10,080 nt of DNA from Chloroflexota bacterium (GCA_003694775.1 RFJV01000074.1:1-10080), one strand, 5' to 3'; positions 1 to 7,003 are shown, counted from the first letter of the stretch. Notes: generated from the letters alone by a model not told the origin. Program-made: numbers and translations.

Positions 1-342
1 CTGGAGCGGTGCATTGGCTGTTCGCTGTGCGCCGCGGCCTGCCCCACCGACTGCATTCTGGTGGTGGCCGGGGAAAACACCGACGAGAACCGCCATTCGC
101 CGGGGGAACGGTACGCCGAGGTGTACGAAATCAACATGCTGAGATGTATTTTCTGCGGCTACTGCGAGCAGGCATGCCCCACCCAGGCCATTGTGCTGGA
201 GCACGATTTTGCCCTGGCGGAATACGACCGCTGGGACGCCATCTACACCAAAGAGCGCCTGCTGGAACCGCACCAGCCGCCGCATATTAAACTTCGCCGG
301 GATGATGTGTTTGAAGAAGTTCCCGGCTGGGGGGCAAAGTAG
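1..342 (+). CDS. nuoI: NADH-quinone oxidoreductase subunit I (NuoI), 3' part only
   Basis: This is the C-terminal 113 residues of the complex I ferredoxin-like subunit; the start lies before the window. NuoI carries clusters N6a and N6b, which pass electrons from the peripheral arm towards N2 and quinone. Both 2[4Fe-4S] motifs are intact: [12 protein letters not shown] (fragment residues 4-15) and [12 protein letters not shown] (residues 49-60). Between them lies the usual spacer with the [10 protein letters not shown] stretch seen in NuoI. The reading frame is open from base 1 and stops at TAG 340-342. The position directly before nuoJ-K-L-M-N is the normal nuo order, so the call does not rest on the ferredoxin motif alone. 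The tail after the second motif ends in GWGAK, about 50 residues on, which is ordinary for the family. The fragment lacks the N-terminal amphipathic helices. Confidence 0.96.
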   Translation: MERCIGCSLCAAACPTDCILVVAGENTDENRHSPGERYAEVYEINMLRCIFCGYCEQACPTQAIVLEHDFALAEYDRWDAIYTKERLLEPHQPPHIKLRRDDVFEEVPGWGAK

Positions 343-409
343 CCGGCAGGCGGTCCTGTGCCGGTTTGCATGCCCCGTAAAATACCCTTTCCGGGATTGA
401 TGGGTCATT

Positions 410-949
410 ATGGAACAAACACTTTTCCTGCTGATAGCCGCGATATCCGTGATTGCCGCCCTGGGCGTGGTGTTCAACCGCAACGTGGTGCACAGTGCCC
501 TCTCGTTGCTGGTGAACTTCTGCGCCCTGGCGGTGCTGTACTTTATGCTCAACGCCCAATTTCTGGGCATCGCCCAGATTCTGGTTTATGCCGGGGCCAT
601 TGTTGTCCTGTTCCTGTTTGTGGTGATGCTTCTGGGCGCGGAACTGGGTGAAAAAGTGACCAGCTGGCTGACCGTGCAGAACGGGGTGATGGCCGTGCTG
701 GCGGTTATCCTGCTGACCGTCATTGGCACGGCGGTGTTCGAGAGCGTCATTCAGGGGGCGCGGGGAGATTTTACACCGGAAGCCGTCCAGCAGTACGGAC
801 AGGTGCAGTTGGTGGCCTCGGCGCTTTTTACCGACTACGTCCTGCCGTTCCAGTTGGTGGCGGTTCTGCTGTCGGTGGGCGTGATTGGGGTTATCTGGCT
901 GGCCCAGCGACACCAGCAATCCAGTGCGCGGAGAGAGTTTCATGATTAA
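410..949 (+). CDS. nuoJ: NADH-quinone oxidoreductase subunit J (NuoJ)
   Basis: A 179-residue integral membrane subunit of the complex I membrane arm, with five predicted hydrophobic segments. It sits between NuoA/H and NuoK and links the quinone site to the antiporter-like subunits. The family hallmark third helix is clear: AQILVYAGAIVVLFLFVVML, with the conserved Tyr at residue 60 and the following Gly-Ala where known structures show a pi-bulge that moves during turnover. Length fits the family (about 165-200). The start is the ATG at 410; an in-frame TGA lies at 398 and no other good start exists, although the Shine-Dalgarno signal is poor (GGG around 402-404). A 67-base gap separates it from nuoI. 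Its last 8 bases (942-949) overlap the start of nuoK, so the two are probably translationally coupled. Confidence 0.96.
   Translation: MEQTLFLLIAAISVIAALGVVFNRNVVHSALSLLVNFCALAVLYFMLNAQFLGIAQILVYAGAIVVLFLFVVMLLGAELGEKVTSWLTVQNGVMAVLAVILLTVIGTAVFESVIQGARGDFTPEAVQQYGQVQLVASALFTDYVLPFQLVAVLLSVGVIGVIWLAQRHQQSSARREFHD
930..937 (+). promoter_or_regulatory. Ribosome binding site fixing the nuoK start
   Basis: The purine-rich GGAGAGAG inside the end of nuoJ lies 4 to 8 bases before the ATG at 942. It decides the start of nuoK. A longer reading frame opens at an ATG at 885, but that would add 19 hydrophilic residues (GLSGWPSD...) not found in NuoK and has no comparable ribosome binding site. Confidence 0.8.
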
Positions 950-1253
950 TCAGGTGCCGGTTTCTTACTACCTCCTGCTGGGGGCGATTCTGTTTTCCAT
1001 CGGCGCGGGCGGGGTGCTGATTCGCCGCAATGCCATCGTCATCCTGATGTGCGTGGAAATGATGATGAATGCGGTCAACCTGACCTTTATTGCCTTTTCT
1101 CGCTACCTGGACTCTGCCACCGGCCAGATTTTTGTCTTTATGGTGATGGCCGTGGCCGCGGTGGAAGTGGCGATTGGCCTGGCCTTGCTGGTGGAACTGA
1201 ACCGCCACAAGCAGACGGTCAACATTGATGAAATCAATTCCTTGAAGGGTTGA
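942..1253 (+). CDS. nuoK: NADH-quinone oxidoreductase subunit K (NuoK)
   Basis: A 103-residue, three-helix membrane subunit of complex I, homologous to MrpC/ND4L, that contributes to proton transfer along the central hydrophilic axis. The two buried glutamates essential in the family are present: Glu39 in helix 2 (IVILMCVEMMMNAVNL) and Glu75 in helix 3 (FVFMVMAVAAVEVAIGLALL), matching E. coli Glu36 and Glu72. The 942 start gives the standard family length of about 100 residues and places residues 1-9 directly before helix 1. The coding region overlaps nuoJ by 8 bases. It ends at TGA 1251-1253, one base before the nuoL ATG, so nuoJ, K and L form a tightly packed translational block. The hydrophilic tail (NRHKQTVNIDEINSLKG) is normal for the family. 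Confidence 0.97.
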   Translation: MINQVPVSYYLLLGAILFSIGAGGVLIRRNAIVILMCVEMMMNAVNLTFIAFSRYLDSATGQIFVFMVMAVAAVEVAIGLALLVELNRHKQTVNIDEINSLKG

Positions 1254-1254
1254 C

Positions 1255-3261
1255 ATGACACAACTAATCTGGCTTACCATTGCGTTTCCCATAGCAGGCG
1301 TACTGTTCAACGGTCTTCTGGGCCGCCGGCTGGGACACCGGGTTGTCAGCGTGGTTGGGCCGCTGATGGTGCTGGCCTCGTTTGTGGTGGGTGTGGGGGC
1401 TTTTGCTGACCTGCTGGCCCGCCACGGGGAGGCGGTCAATGTGCCGCTGTGGACGTGGGCCGCCATCGGCAGTTTTGAGGTGAACCTGAGCCTGCTGGTC
1501 GACCCGCTGTCGGTGCTGATGGTGCTGGTGGTAACGGGCGTCGGCTTCCTGATTCACGTGTACGCCACCGAGTACATGGTGCACAAGGACGAGTCCGGCC
1601 ACGCCCACCCCGACCGGGATTTTGCCCGCTTCTTCACCTTCCTTAACCTGTTCATCGCTTCGATGCTGGTGCTGGTGCTGGGCAACAACTACCTGATGAT
1701 GTACGTCGGCTGGGAGCTGGTGGGGGTATGCTCCTATCTGCTCATCGGCTTCTGGTACGACCGCCCATCGGAGGAGCAGGCCCCCATTGACCTGGGTGAA
1801 GGCGCTGAGCCGGTCAAACTGCCGCCGCTCCTTTCCCCCGCGGCTTCCGGGATGAAAGCGTTCATCGTCAACCGGGTGGGCGACGTGGGCTTTGCCCTGG
1901 GGGTCTTCCTCATCTGGACTACCTTCGGTACGCTTCAGTTTGCCGATGTGTTCAGCCAGGTGCCGCATATGGCCGAAGCAATGCCTGCGGTGCTGTCGTG
2001 GATTGCCCTTCTGCTGTTTATCGGGGCGATGGGCAAGAGTGCCCAGATTCCGCTGTACGTCTGGTTGCCGGATGCGATGGCCGGTCCCACGCCGGTGTCG
2101 GCCCTGATTCACGCGGCCACGATGGTCACTGCCGGGGTGTATATGATTGTGCGCAGTAATGTTATTTACTCCCACGCGCCCGGCGTGTCGATGTTTGTGG
2201 CGGTTATCGGCGCGGTGACAGCCCTGTTCGCGGCCACCATCGCTCTGGTGCAGGTCGACCTGAAGCGAGTGCTGGCCTACTCGACGGTCAGCCAGTTGGG
2301 GTATATGTTTATGGCCGTAGGGGTGGGAGCGTACACCGCCGGCATGTTCCACCTGACTACCCACGCCTTTTTCAAGGCCCTGCTGTTTCTCGGTGCGGGG
2401 TCGGTGATGCACGCCCTGCACGATGTGATTGACATCCGCCGGATGGGCGGTCTCAAGAACAAGATGCCTGTCACCTGGCTGACCTTCTGGATTGGCGGCC
2501 TGGCCCTGGCCGGGTTCCCGCTGATGTCCGGCTTCTTCTCCAAAGACGAAATTCTGGCCAAGGCGTTTGAGGCTTCGCCGGTGCTGTGGGGTATCGGCGT
2601 GCTGACCGCGGGTTTGACCGCCTTCTACACTTTCCGGGCCATTTTTATTGCCTTCCACGGCCAGCCGCGTGACCGTCACCTGTACGACCATGCCCACGAA
2701 AGCGGCCCGGCCATTCGCTTTGCCCTGGTGGTGCTGGCCGCGCTGGCGCTGGTGGGGGGCGTGCTGGGCTTACCGGCATTTCTGGGACTGCCGCACGCTC
2801 TGGATAGTTGGCTGGCCCCCATTTACGCCACGGGTGAACATGCCGCGGCGGCGGGCGAGCATGGGTTGTCGCTGGGGCTGGAGCTGGGGCTGATGGCAAC
2901 GTCGGCGACGGTGGCGGTGCTGGGCATTGTGGTAGCCTATTTCTTCTACGTGGTCAACCCGGCGATACCGCGAAGAATGGCTCGCAGTCTGCGTCCGGTC
3001 TTTGTTCTGCTGGCGAACAAGTATTACGTGGATGAGCTGTACAACGCCGTGTTTGTCCAGCCCGGCCTGAAGCTGGCCCGCGGCATGGCCCAGGGGGTCG
3101 ATGCTCTGCTCATCGACTCGGTGCTGGTAGATGGCCTGGCCCGGCTGGTCGGCCAGATTGGCCGGCAGGTCAGCCGCCTGCAGACCGGCTACCTGCGGCA
3201 TTACGCCCTGGCAACGTTCATCGGGGTGCTGATACTGGTCGGCTATTTCTTTTTGCGGTAG
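1255..3261 (+). CDS. nuoL: NADH-quinone oxidoreductase subunit L (NuoL), antiporter-like
   Basis: A 668-residue polytopic membrane protein, the distal proton-pumping subunit of complex I, homologous to MrpA/ND5. Channel residues can be placed: Glu154 in MYVGWELVGVCSYLL (helix 5), Lys261 in GAMGKSAQIPLYVWLP (helix 7), His286 in ALIHAATMVTAG, Lys337 in QVDLKRVLAYSTVSQLGY, His370/Lys374 in THAFFKALLF, and Lys430 in SGFFSKDEIL (helix 12). The C-terminal section has the conserved NKYYVDELY (588-596) and ends with GYLRHYALATFIGV before a last helix. This is the layout of the long lateral helix that braces NuoM and NuoN. It is about 55 residues longer than E. coli NuoL; part of this is a Pro/Glu-rich loop at about residues 171-199. 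The ribosome binding site GAAGGG (1244-1249) lies inside nuoK, and the gap from nuoK is one base. Confidence 0.98.
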   Translation: MTQLIWLTIAFPIAGVLFNGLLGRRLGHRVVSVVGPLMVLASFVVGVGAFADLLARHGEAVNVPLWTWAAIGSFEVNLSLLVDPLSVLMVLVVTGVGFLIHVYATEYMVHKDESGHAHPDRDFARFFTFLNLFIASMLVLVLGNNYLMMYVGWELVGVCSYLLIGFWYDRPSEEQAPIDLGEGAEPVKLPPLLSPAASGMKAFIVNRVGDVGFALGVFLIWTTFGTLQFADVFSQVPHMAEAMPAVLSWIALLLFIGAMGKSAQIPLYVWLPDAMAGPTPVSALIHAATMVTAGVYMIVRSNVIYSHAPGVSMFVAVIGAVTALFAATIALVQVDLKRVLAYSTVSQLGYMFMAVGVGAYTAGMFHLTTHAFFKALLFLGAGSVMHALHDVIDIRRMGGLKNKMPVTWLTFWIGGLALAGFPLMSGFFSKDEILAKAFEASPVLWGIGVLTAGLTAFYTFRAIFIAFHGQPRDRHLYDHAHESGPAIRFALVVLAALALVGGVLGLPAFLGLPHALDSWLAPIYATGEHAAAAGEHGLSLGLELGLMATSATVAVLGIVVAYFFYVVNPAIPRRMARSLRPVFVLLANKYYVDELYNAVFVQPGLKLARGMAQGVDALLIDSVLVDGLARLVGQIGRQVSRLQTGYLRHYALATFIGVLILVGYFFLR

Positions 3262-3302
3262 CGGTCGCTGGCAAACCTTTCTGGTGGCATAAGGATTGAA
3301 AT

Positions 3303-4781
3303 ATGAGTCAATTCCTGCTTTCTGCGCTTCTTATCATTCCGCTGATTGGCGTGGCCCTGCTGGTCCTGATTCCGCGGGAAAACAAGGATGTCCTGCGCTG
3401 GACCGCATTTATCACCACGCTGGTCAACTTTTTGGTTTCCCTGCCGCTCTACTTTAATTTCCAGAGTGGGGCAGGATACCAGTTTGAGGAATTTGCGGCC
3501 TGGATTCCAGCGCTGAACATCAACTATCACCTGGGGGTGGATGGCCTGAGCCTGTTCCTGGTTCTGCTGACTACCTTCCTGTCGGCGGTGGCGGTGCTCA
3601 GCTCCTTTTCTGCCATTACGGAGCAGGTGAAGGAGTATATGGCCCTGATGCTCCTGCTGGAAACGGCCATGCTGGGCGTGTTTGTATCGCTGGACCTGTT
3701 CCTGTTCTACCTGTTCTGGGAAGCCAGCCTCATTCCGATGGCCCTGCTGATTGGCCGCTGGGGCGGTGAGCGCCGGATTTACGCCTCGGTCAAGTTCATC
3801 ATCTACACCATGGCCGGCAGTGCCCTGATGCTGGTGGCCGCGCTGGTGCTGTATGCCTGGGGCGGTACGTCGGACCTGCCGGTGCTTCTGCAAACGCTCG
3901 ACCTGCCGGCCTGGCTTCAGGTCTGGCTCTTCTTTGCCTTTGCCCTGGCCTTTGCCGTCAAAGTACCGCTGTTTCCCCTGCATACCTGGCTCCCGGCGGC
4001 CCACGTCGAAGCGCCGACCGCGGGGTCCATCATTCTGGCCGGCGTTCTGCTGAAAATGGGTACATACGGCCTGATGCGCTTTGCCATTCCCCTGTTTCCG
4101 GCCGCGGTGCCGGTCTGGACGCCCCTGCTGGTGACGCTGGCCGTCATCGGCATTATTTACGGCGCGCTGGTGGCCCTGGCCCAGGACGCTGCCAAGAAGC
4201 TGGTGGCCTATTCCTCGGTGGCCCATATGGGCTTCATTGTGCTGGGGATTTTCAGCGGCGGCCCGCAGGGTATGAGCGCCGCGGTTCTGCAGATGGTCAA
4301 CCACGGCCTGAGCACGGGCATGCTCTTCTTTATGGTCGGGGTGCTGTACGAACAGCGCCATTCCCGCCTGTTCAGCGATTACGGCGGTATCTGGGTGAAA
4401 GTGCCGGTGTTCGGCGTGTTCTTTATCCTGGCCGCACTGTCTTCGGTGGGACTGCCCGGAATGAACGGCTTTGTGGGCGAATTCGTCATTCTGCTGGGCA
4501 CGTTCAAGGTCAACTGGGTGGCCGCCGCGTTTGGGACGTTCGGTATTGTGCTGGCGGCCTGGTACCTGCTGACCGCGGTGCGCAAACTGCTCTTTGGACC
4601 CTTCAATCCGGCCAACAGCGGTTTGCGCGACATGAACGGACGAGAACTGGCGATTGCGGTTTCGCTGGTGGTGCTGTTCTTTGTGATTGGGCTGTTTCCC
4701 CAGCTTTTCTTCAAGCACATTACACCGGCAACCGATGCCCTGGCCGAGCGAGTCAACACTACAATATTAGCCTGGAGATAG
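3303..4781 (+). CDS. nuoM: NADH-quinone oxidoreductase subunit M (NuoM), antiporter-like
   Basis: A 492-residue polytopic membrane protein, the second antiporter-like proton pump of complex I (ND4 family). Key residues are visible: Glu140 in FYLFWEASLIPMALLIG (helix 5), Lys220 in FAVKVPLFPLHTWLP (helix 7), Lys251 in GVLLKMGTYGLMRF (helix 8), His309 in YSSVAHMGF, His334 in MVNHGLSTGMLFF, and Glu393 in GFVGEFVILLG (helix 12, where NuoM uses Glu instead of Lys). Length is normal (about 490-510). The start has a good ribosome binding site, AAGGA at 3291-3295, seven bases upstream, and follows nuoL by 41 bases. The final codons TGG-AGA-TAG fall inside a tandem heptamer repeat, so the stop codon comes from repeat sequence. 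The last residue or two may not be ancestral. Expression should be as part of the nuo operon. Confidence 0.98.
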   Translation: MSQFLLSALLIIPLIGVALLVLIPRENKDVLRWTAFITTLVNFLVSLPLYFNFQSGAGYQFEEFAAWIPALNINYHLGVDGLSLFLVLLTTFLSAVAVLSSFSAITEQVKEYMALMLLLETAMLGVFVSLDLFLFYLFWEASLIPMALLIGRWGGERRIYASVKFIIYTMAGSALMLVAALVLYAWGGTSDLPVLLQTLDLPAWLQVWLFFAFALAFAVKVPLFPLHTWLPAAHVEAPTAGSIILAGVLLKMGTYGLMRFAIPLFPAAVPVWTPLLVTLAVIGIIYGALVALAQDAAKKLVAYSSVAHMGFIVLGIFSGGPQGMSAAVLQMVNHGLSTGMLFFMVGVLYEQRHSRLFSDYGGIWVKVPVFGVFFILAALSSVGLPGMNGFVGEFVILLGTFKVNWVAAAFGTFGIVLAAWYLLTAVRKLLFGPFNPANSGLRDMNGRELAIAVSLVVLFFVIGLFPQLFFKHITPATDALAERVNTTILAWR

Positions 4782-4854
4782 GGGTAGGGAGTAGGGAGTA
4801 AGCAGTAGGGGAATCTCCCAATCTCCAATCTCCAATCCCTAATCTCCAATCTCC
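4774..4854 (+). repeat. Heptamer tandem-repeat patch at the nuoM/nuoN junction
   Basis: About 80 bases of short tandem repeat in two halves. The left half is G-rich, with units GGAGATA (4774), GGGGTA (4781), GGGAGTA (4787), GGGAGTA (4794), AGCAGTA (4801) and GGGG (4808). The right half is C-rich and made of AATCTCC-type units at 4812 (8 bases), 4820, 4827, 4834 (variant AATCCCT), 4841 and 4848. The halves are approximate reverse complements: GGAGAT matches ATCTCC, and TAGGGA matches TCCCTA. The patch covers the nuoM stop codon and ends 19 bases before the nuoN ATG. Similar non-coding repeats elsewhere in the genome would be expected if it is an interspersed element, but that cannot be seen from one window. 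Confidence 0.85.
4781..4811 (+). other. Possible G-quadruplex motif after nuoM
   Basis: Four G-runs lie in a row: GGGG (4781-4784), GGG (4787-4789), GGG (4794-4796) and GGGG (4808-4811), with loops of 2, 4 and 11 bases. The third loop exceeds the usual 7-base limit, so the motif is borderline. It is on the coding strand and would be present in the nuo mRNA directly at the nuoM stop codon. It competes with pairing to the C-rich half of the same repeat patch. Confidence 0.3.
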
Positions 4855-4873
4855 AGATACACACGGAGTCTCT

Positions 4874-6331
4874 ATGCCGATAGAAATACCCACGCTCAAC
4901 GTCATAGCTCTGGCGCCCCAGATTGTGGTGGTTGTGACCGCCCTGGTTGTGATGGCGCTCGACATTTCCCTCACCGACAAGCGGGTGGTCGGTTATGTCA
5001 GCCTGTTGGGGCTGGCCGCGGCCGCGGTGGTCACGTTTGCCCTGCTGGGCGGGCCGGCTCAGGCTATCCAGCAGATGGCTGTCAGCGATGGATACGCTCT
5101 GGTGCTGAATCTGGTCTTCATTGTGACCGCGGCCCTGGCCATTCTGGTTGCCCTCGGCTACCTGGATGAGCGGGAGCTTCAGCACGGTGAGTACTACGCT
5201 CTCCTGCTGTTTTCTACCGCAGGCATGATGCTGATGGCCGCGGCCACCGACCTGATTGTGGTCTTCATGGGGCTGGAGATTATGTCGGTGGCATTGTACA
5301 TTCTGGCCGCCTTCAACCACCGCCAGGTGGGGTCCGGCGAAGCAGGGATGAAGTACTTCATCCTGGGCGCGTTTGCCTCGGCCTTTTTCCTCTACGGTGT
5401 GGCCCTGCTGTACGGCGCGACCGGCTCCACCAACCTTCACGCCATCGGCGAGTGGTTCAGCCCGGACCGGGGCAACCTGGGCGACCCGCTGGCGCTGGTC
5501 GGGCTGGGTCTCCTGCTGATTGGCTTTGCCTTCAAAGTGGCCGCGGTGCCCTTCCAGTGGTGGACCCCCGATGTGTACCACGGCGCCCCCACCTCGGTGA
5601 CGGCGTTTATGTCCGTGGGGGCCAAGGCCGCCGGGTTTGCCGCCCTGGTGCGCATCCTGATGGTCTCTTTTGACCAGGCTTTTACGCTGGACTGGCAGTT
5701 GGTGCTGGCGGTTCTGGCCGTTTTGACGATGACTGTCGGCAACATTGCCGCCCTGGCCCAAAAGGATGTCAAGCGAATGCTGGCTTATTCCAGCGTTGCC
5801 CACGCCGGGTACATTCTGGTGGGGGTGGTTCCGGCCACCATGACCGGGGTGAAGGGCGTGCTGTTCTATCTGATGGCCTACGCGTTTATGAACATTGGCG
5901 CGTTTGCGGTGATTGCCGTGCTGGAGCACCGCGACGCCATTGGCACGGCCCTGAGTGACTACGCCGGCCTGTCGACCCGCAAGCCGTTCCTGGCCCTGGC
6001 TATGGCCGTCTTCATGTTCTCTCTGACCGGCATCCCGCCGTTTGTCGGTTTCTGGGGCAAGCTGTACGTATTCCGGGCCGCGGTCGAGGCCAATATGAGC
6101 TGGCTGGCGGTGGTCGGGGTGATTAACAGCGCCATCTCCGCTTTTTACTATTTGAGCGTGGTGGTGCAGATGTACATGCGCACCCCCACCGACGAAACAG
6201 CCGCCGCGCCGGCGCTCAGACTGTCTGGCCCCGTAGTGGTCACCCTGGCCCTGGCCCTGGTTGCCACCGTGGTGCTGGGACTGTGGCCGACCCCGCTGGT
6301 CAACCTGACCGCTCTGGGTATCTTTGGCTAA
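4874..6331 (+). CDS. nuoN: NADH-quinone oxidoreductase subunit N (NuoN), antiporter-like
   Basis: A 485-residue polytopic membrane protein, the third antiporter-like proton pump of complex I (ND2 family). Key residues: Glu135 in FMGLEIMSVALYIL (helix 5), Lys221 in FAFKVAAVPFQWWTPDVYHG (helix 7), Lys251 in SVGAKAAGFAALVR (helix 8), His310 in AYSSVAHAGYILVG, and Lys396 in GFWGKLYVFRAA (helix 12). The PFQWWTPDVYHGAPT and TGIPPFVGFWGK segments are diagnostic. Length is typical of bacterial NuoN. The start ATG at 4874 follows GGAG (4865-4868) with a five-base spacer. A 92-base gap from nuoM is filled mostly by a tandem repeat; every other spacer in this stretch of the operon is 67 bases or less. 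As the last gene of the nuo cluster it is followed 20 bases later by a strong intrinsic terminator. Confidence 0.98.
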   Translation: MPIEIPTLNVIALAPQIVVVVTALVVMALDISLTDKRVVGYVSLLGLAAAAVVTFALLGGPAQAIQQMAVSDGYALVLNLVFIVTAALAILVALGYLDERELQHGEYYALLLFSTAGMMLMAAATDLIVVFMGLEIMSVALYILAAFNHRQVGSGEAGMKYFILGAFASAFFLYGVALLYGATGSTNLHAIGEWFSPDRGNLGDPLALVGLGLLLIGFAFKVAAVPFQWWTPDVYHGAPTSVTAFMSVGAKAAGFAALVRILMVSFDQAFTLDWQLVLAVLAVLTMTVGNIAALAQKDVKRMLAYSSVAHAGYILVGVVPATMTGVKGVLFYLMAYAFMNIGAFAVIAVLEHRDAIGTALSDYAGLSTRKPFLALAMAVFMFSLTGIPPFVGFWGKLYVFRAAVEANMSWLAVVGVINSAISAFYYLSVVVQMYMRTPTDETAAAPALRLSGPVVVTLALALVATVVLGLWPTPLVNLTALGIFG

Positions 6332-6350
6332 AATTGTCGGAACGACCTTC

Positions 6351-6379
6351 GGGGGCGGTCAAAACTCCGCCCCCTTTTT
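6351..6379 (+). terminator. Intrinsic terminator of the nuo operon
   Basis: A perfect 8-bp GC stem, GGGGGCGG (6351-6358) with CCGCCCCC (6367-6374), closes an 8-base loop (TCAAAACT) and is followed directly by TTTTT (6375-6379). It lies 20 bases after the nuoN stop and 11 bases before the next promoter, so it cleanly separates the complex I operon from the response regulator gene. Confidence 0.92.
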
Positions 6380-6389
6380 ATTAAAAATT

Positions 6390-6418
6390 TTGACTCAATC
6401 TGCGGATGTTATTACAAT
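6390..6418 (+). promoter_or_regulatory. Sigma70-type promoter of the response regulator gene
   Basis: A -35 box TTGACT (6390-6395) and a -10 box TACAAT (6413-6418) are separated by exactly 17 bases. Transcription should start near 6425, giving a leader of about 33 bases before the ATG at 6458. The site lies between the nuo terminator and the gene, in locally AT-rich DNA. Confidence 0.75.
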
Positions 6419-6457
6419 CTGAAGAGAATCATTGCCACATATAACAGGACGGCAGTT

Positions 6458-6901
6458 ATGACGGAAAAATCCTCCAAAAAAATCCACCGCATTTCTCCTG
6501 AAGCCGCCAATAAAGATAAGGATACCATCCGTGTCCTGTACGTAGAGGATGCGGCAGTTATTCGGGATACCATCGCCCGGTTGCTGGCCTTGAGCGGCTT
6601 TGAAGTGGCCTACGCCAGGAATGGAGAAGAAGGGGTCAAAATGACCCTGGAATGGATGCCGGATGTGGTGCTGATGGACTTGCGGATGCCGGTGATGGAT
6701 GGATTCCGGGCAATCAACCAGATTAAGGCCAACCCCAAAACCAAAGATATTCCGGTCTTTGTGGTCTCAGCCTGGAGCAGTAAGAAGGAACGCACCCAGG
6801 CCCGGCTGGAAGGGGCCGACGAGTTTTTTGTGAAACCCCCCGACCTGTACCAGCTTATCGATGCCATTCAAAAGGCGGTCGCCGCCCGAAAAGGGAAGTA
6901 A
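6458..6901 (+). CDS. Single-domain response regulator (CheY-like receiver)
   Basis: A 147-residue stand-alone receiver domain with a basic, Ser/Lys-rich N-terminal extension (residues 1-23). The phosphorylation site is complete: acidic pair Glu30-Asp31 (VLYVEDAAVIRDT), phospho-acceptor Asp74 (VVLMDLRMPVMDG), switch residue Ser104 (VFVVSAW) and Lys126 (EFFVKPPDLYQLI). There is no DNA-binding, enzymatic or other output domain, so it must act by protein contact or as a phosphorelay intermediate, as CheY, DivK or Spo0F do. The ribosome binding site AGGA (6446-6449) lies eight bases before the ATG. It is monocistronic, with its own promoter and terminator. No histidine kinase or chemotaxis gene is beside it, so its partner is unknown. 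Its 5' part is lower in GC (about 47% over 6481-6540, hand count) than the nuo genes. Confidence 0.93.
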   Translation: MTEKSSKKIHRISPEAANKDKDTIRVLYVEDAAVIRDTIARLLALSGFEVAYARNGEEGVKMTLEWMPDVVLMDLRMPVMDGFRAINQIKANPKTKDIPVFVVSAWSSKKERTQARLEGADEFFVKPPDLYQLIDAIQKAVAARKGK

Positions 6902-6922
6902 ACAACGTCACCTGCTTTTTCT

Positions 6923-6947
6923 GCCCGACTGCGGTCGGGCTTTTTTT
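6923..6947 (+). terminator. Intrinsic terminator of the response regulator gene
   Basis: A perfect 7-bp stem, GCCCGAC (6923-6929) with GTCGGGC (6934-6940), closes the tetraloop TGCG and is followed by seven T residues (6941-6947). It lies 21 bases after the TAA stop and seven bases before the next -35 box. Confidence 0.93.
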
Positions 6948-6953
6948 GTCCAC

Positions 6954-6982
6954 TTGGCATTTGTTCGACCTGCCGTTACAAT
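6954..6982 (+). promoter_or_regulatory. Sigma70-type promoter of the membrane methyltransferase gene
   Basis: TTGGCA (6954-6959), a 17-base spacer, and TACAAT (6977-6982). The expected transcription start near 6989 leaves a leader of only about 15 bases. The Shine-Dalgarno GAGGA (6991-6995) would therefore sit almost at the mRNA 5' end. Confidence 0.72.
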
Positions 6983-7003
6983 ACCTGCCAGAGGATAATT
7001 TCG

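Noticed and set aside
1..60. Reading the first motif as a stand-alone 2[4Fe-4S] ferredoxin
   Set aside because: The spacer between the cysteine motifs, the C-terminal tail and the position before nuoJ fit NuoI.
343..364. Small hairpin between nuoI and nuoJ (CCGGCA with TGCCGG, bulged inner GG/CC)
   Set aside because: There is no T-run after it and it lies inside an operon. A short GC-rich inverted repeat like this is expected by chance.
885..941. Upstream ATG extending nuoK by 19 residues
   Set aside because: The added residues are hydrophilic and foreign to NuoK, while the ATG at 942 has a good ribosome binding site and gives the family length.
1264..2697. Long minus-strand open frame inside nuoL, and similar ones at 3243-4718, 287-943 and 7996-8523
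   Set aside because: They mirror the coding strand of well-supported genes, have no ribosome binding site with domain content, and show shadow composition.
4379..5929. A 516-codon open reading frame on the minus strand across nuoM, the repeat and nuoN
   Set aside because: It is antisense to two certain genes, is rich in His, Gln, Arg and Gly with no membrane or domain pattern, and follows from the codon bias of GC-rich hydrophobic genes on the other strand.
6344..6360. Alternative pairing GACC/GGTC overlapping the left arm of the nuo terminator, as a possible antiterminator
   Set aside because: Only four base pairs against an 8-bp GC stem. Too weak, and there is no leader-type regulation to serve after the last gene.
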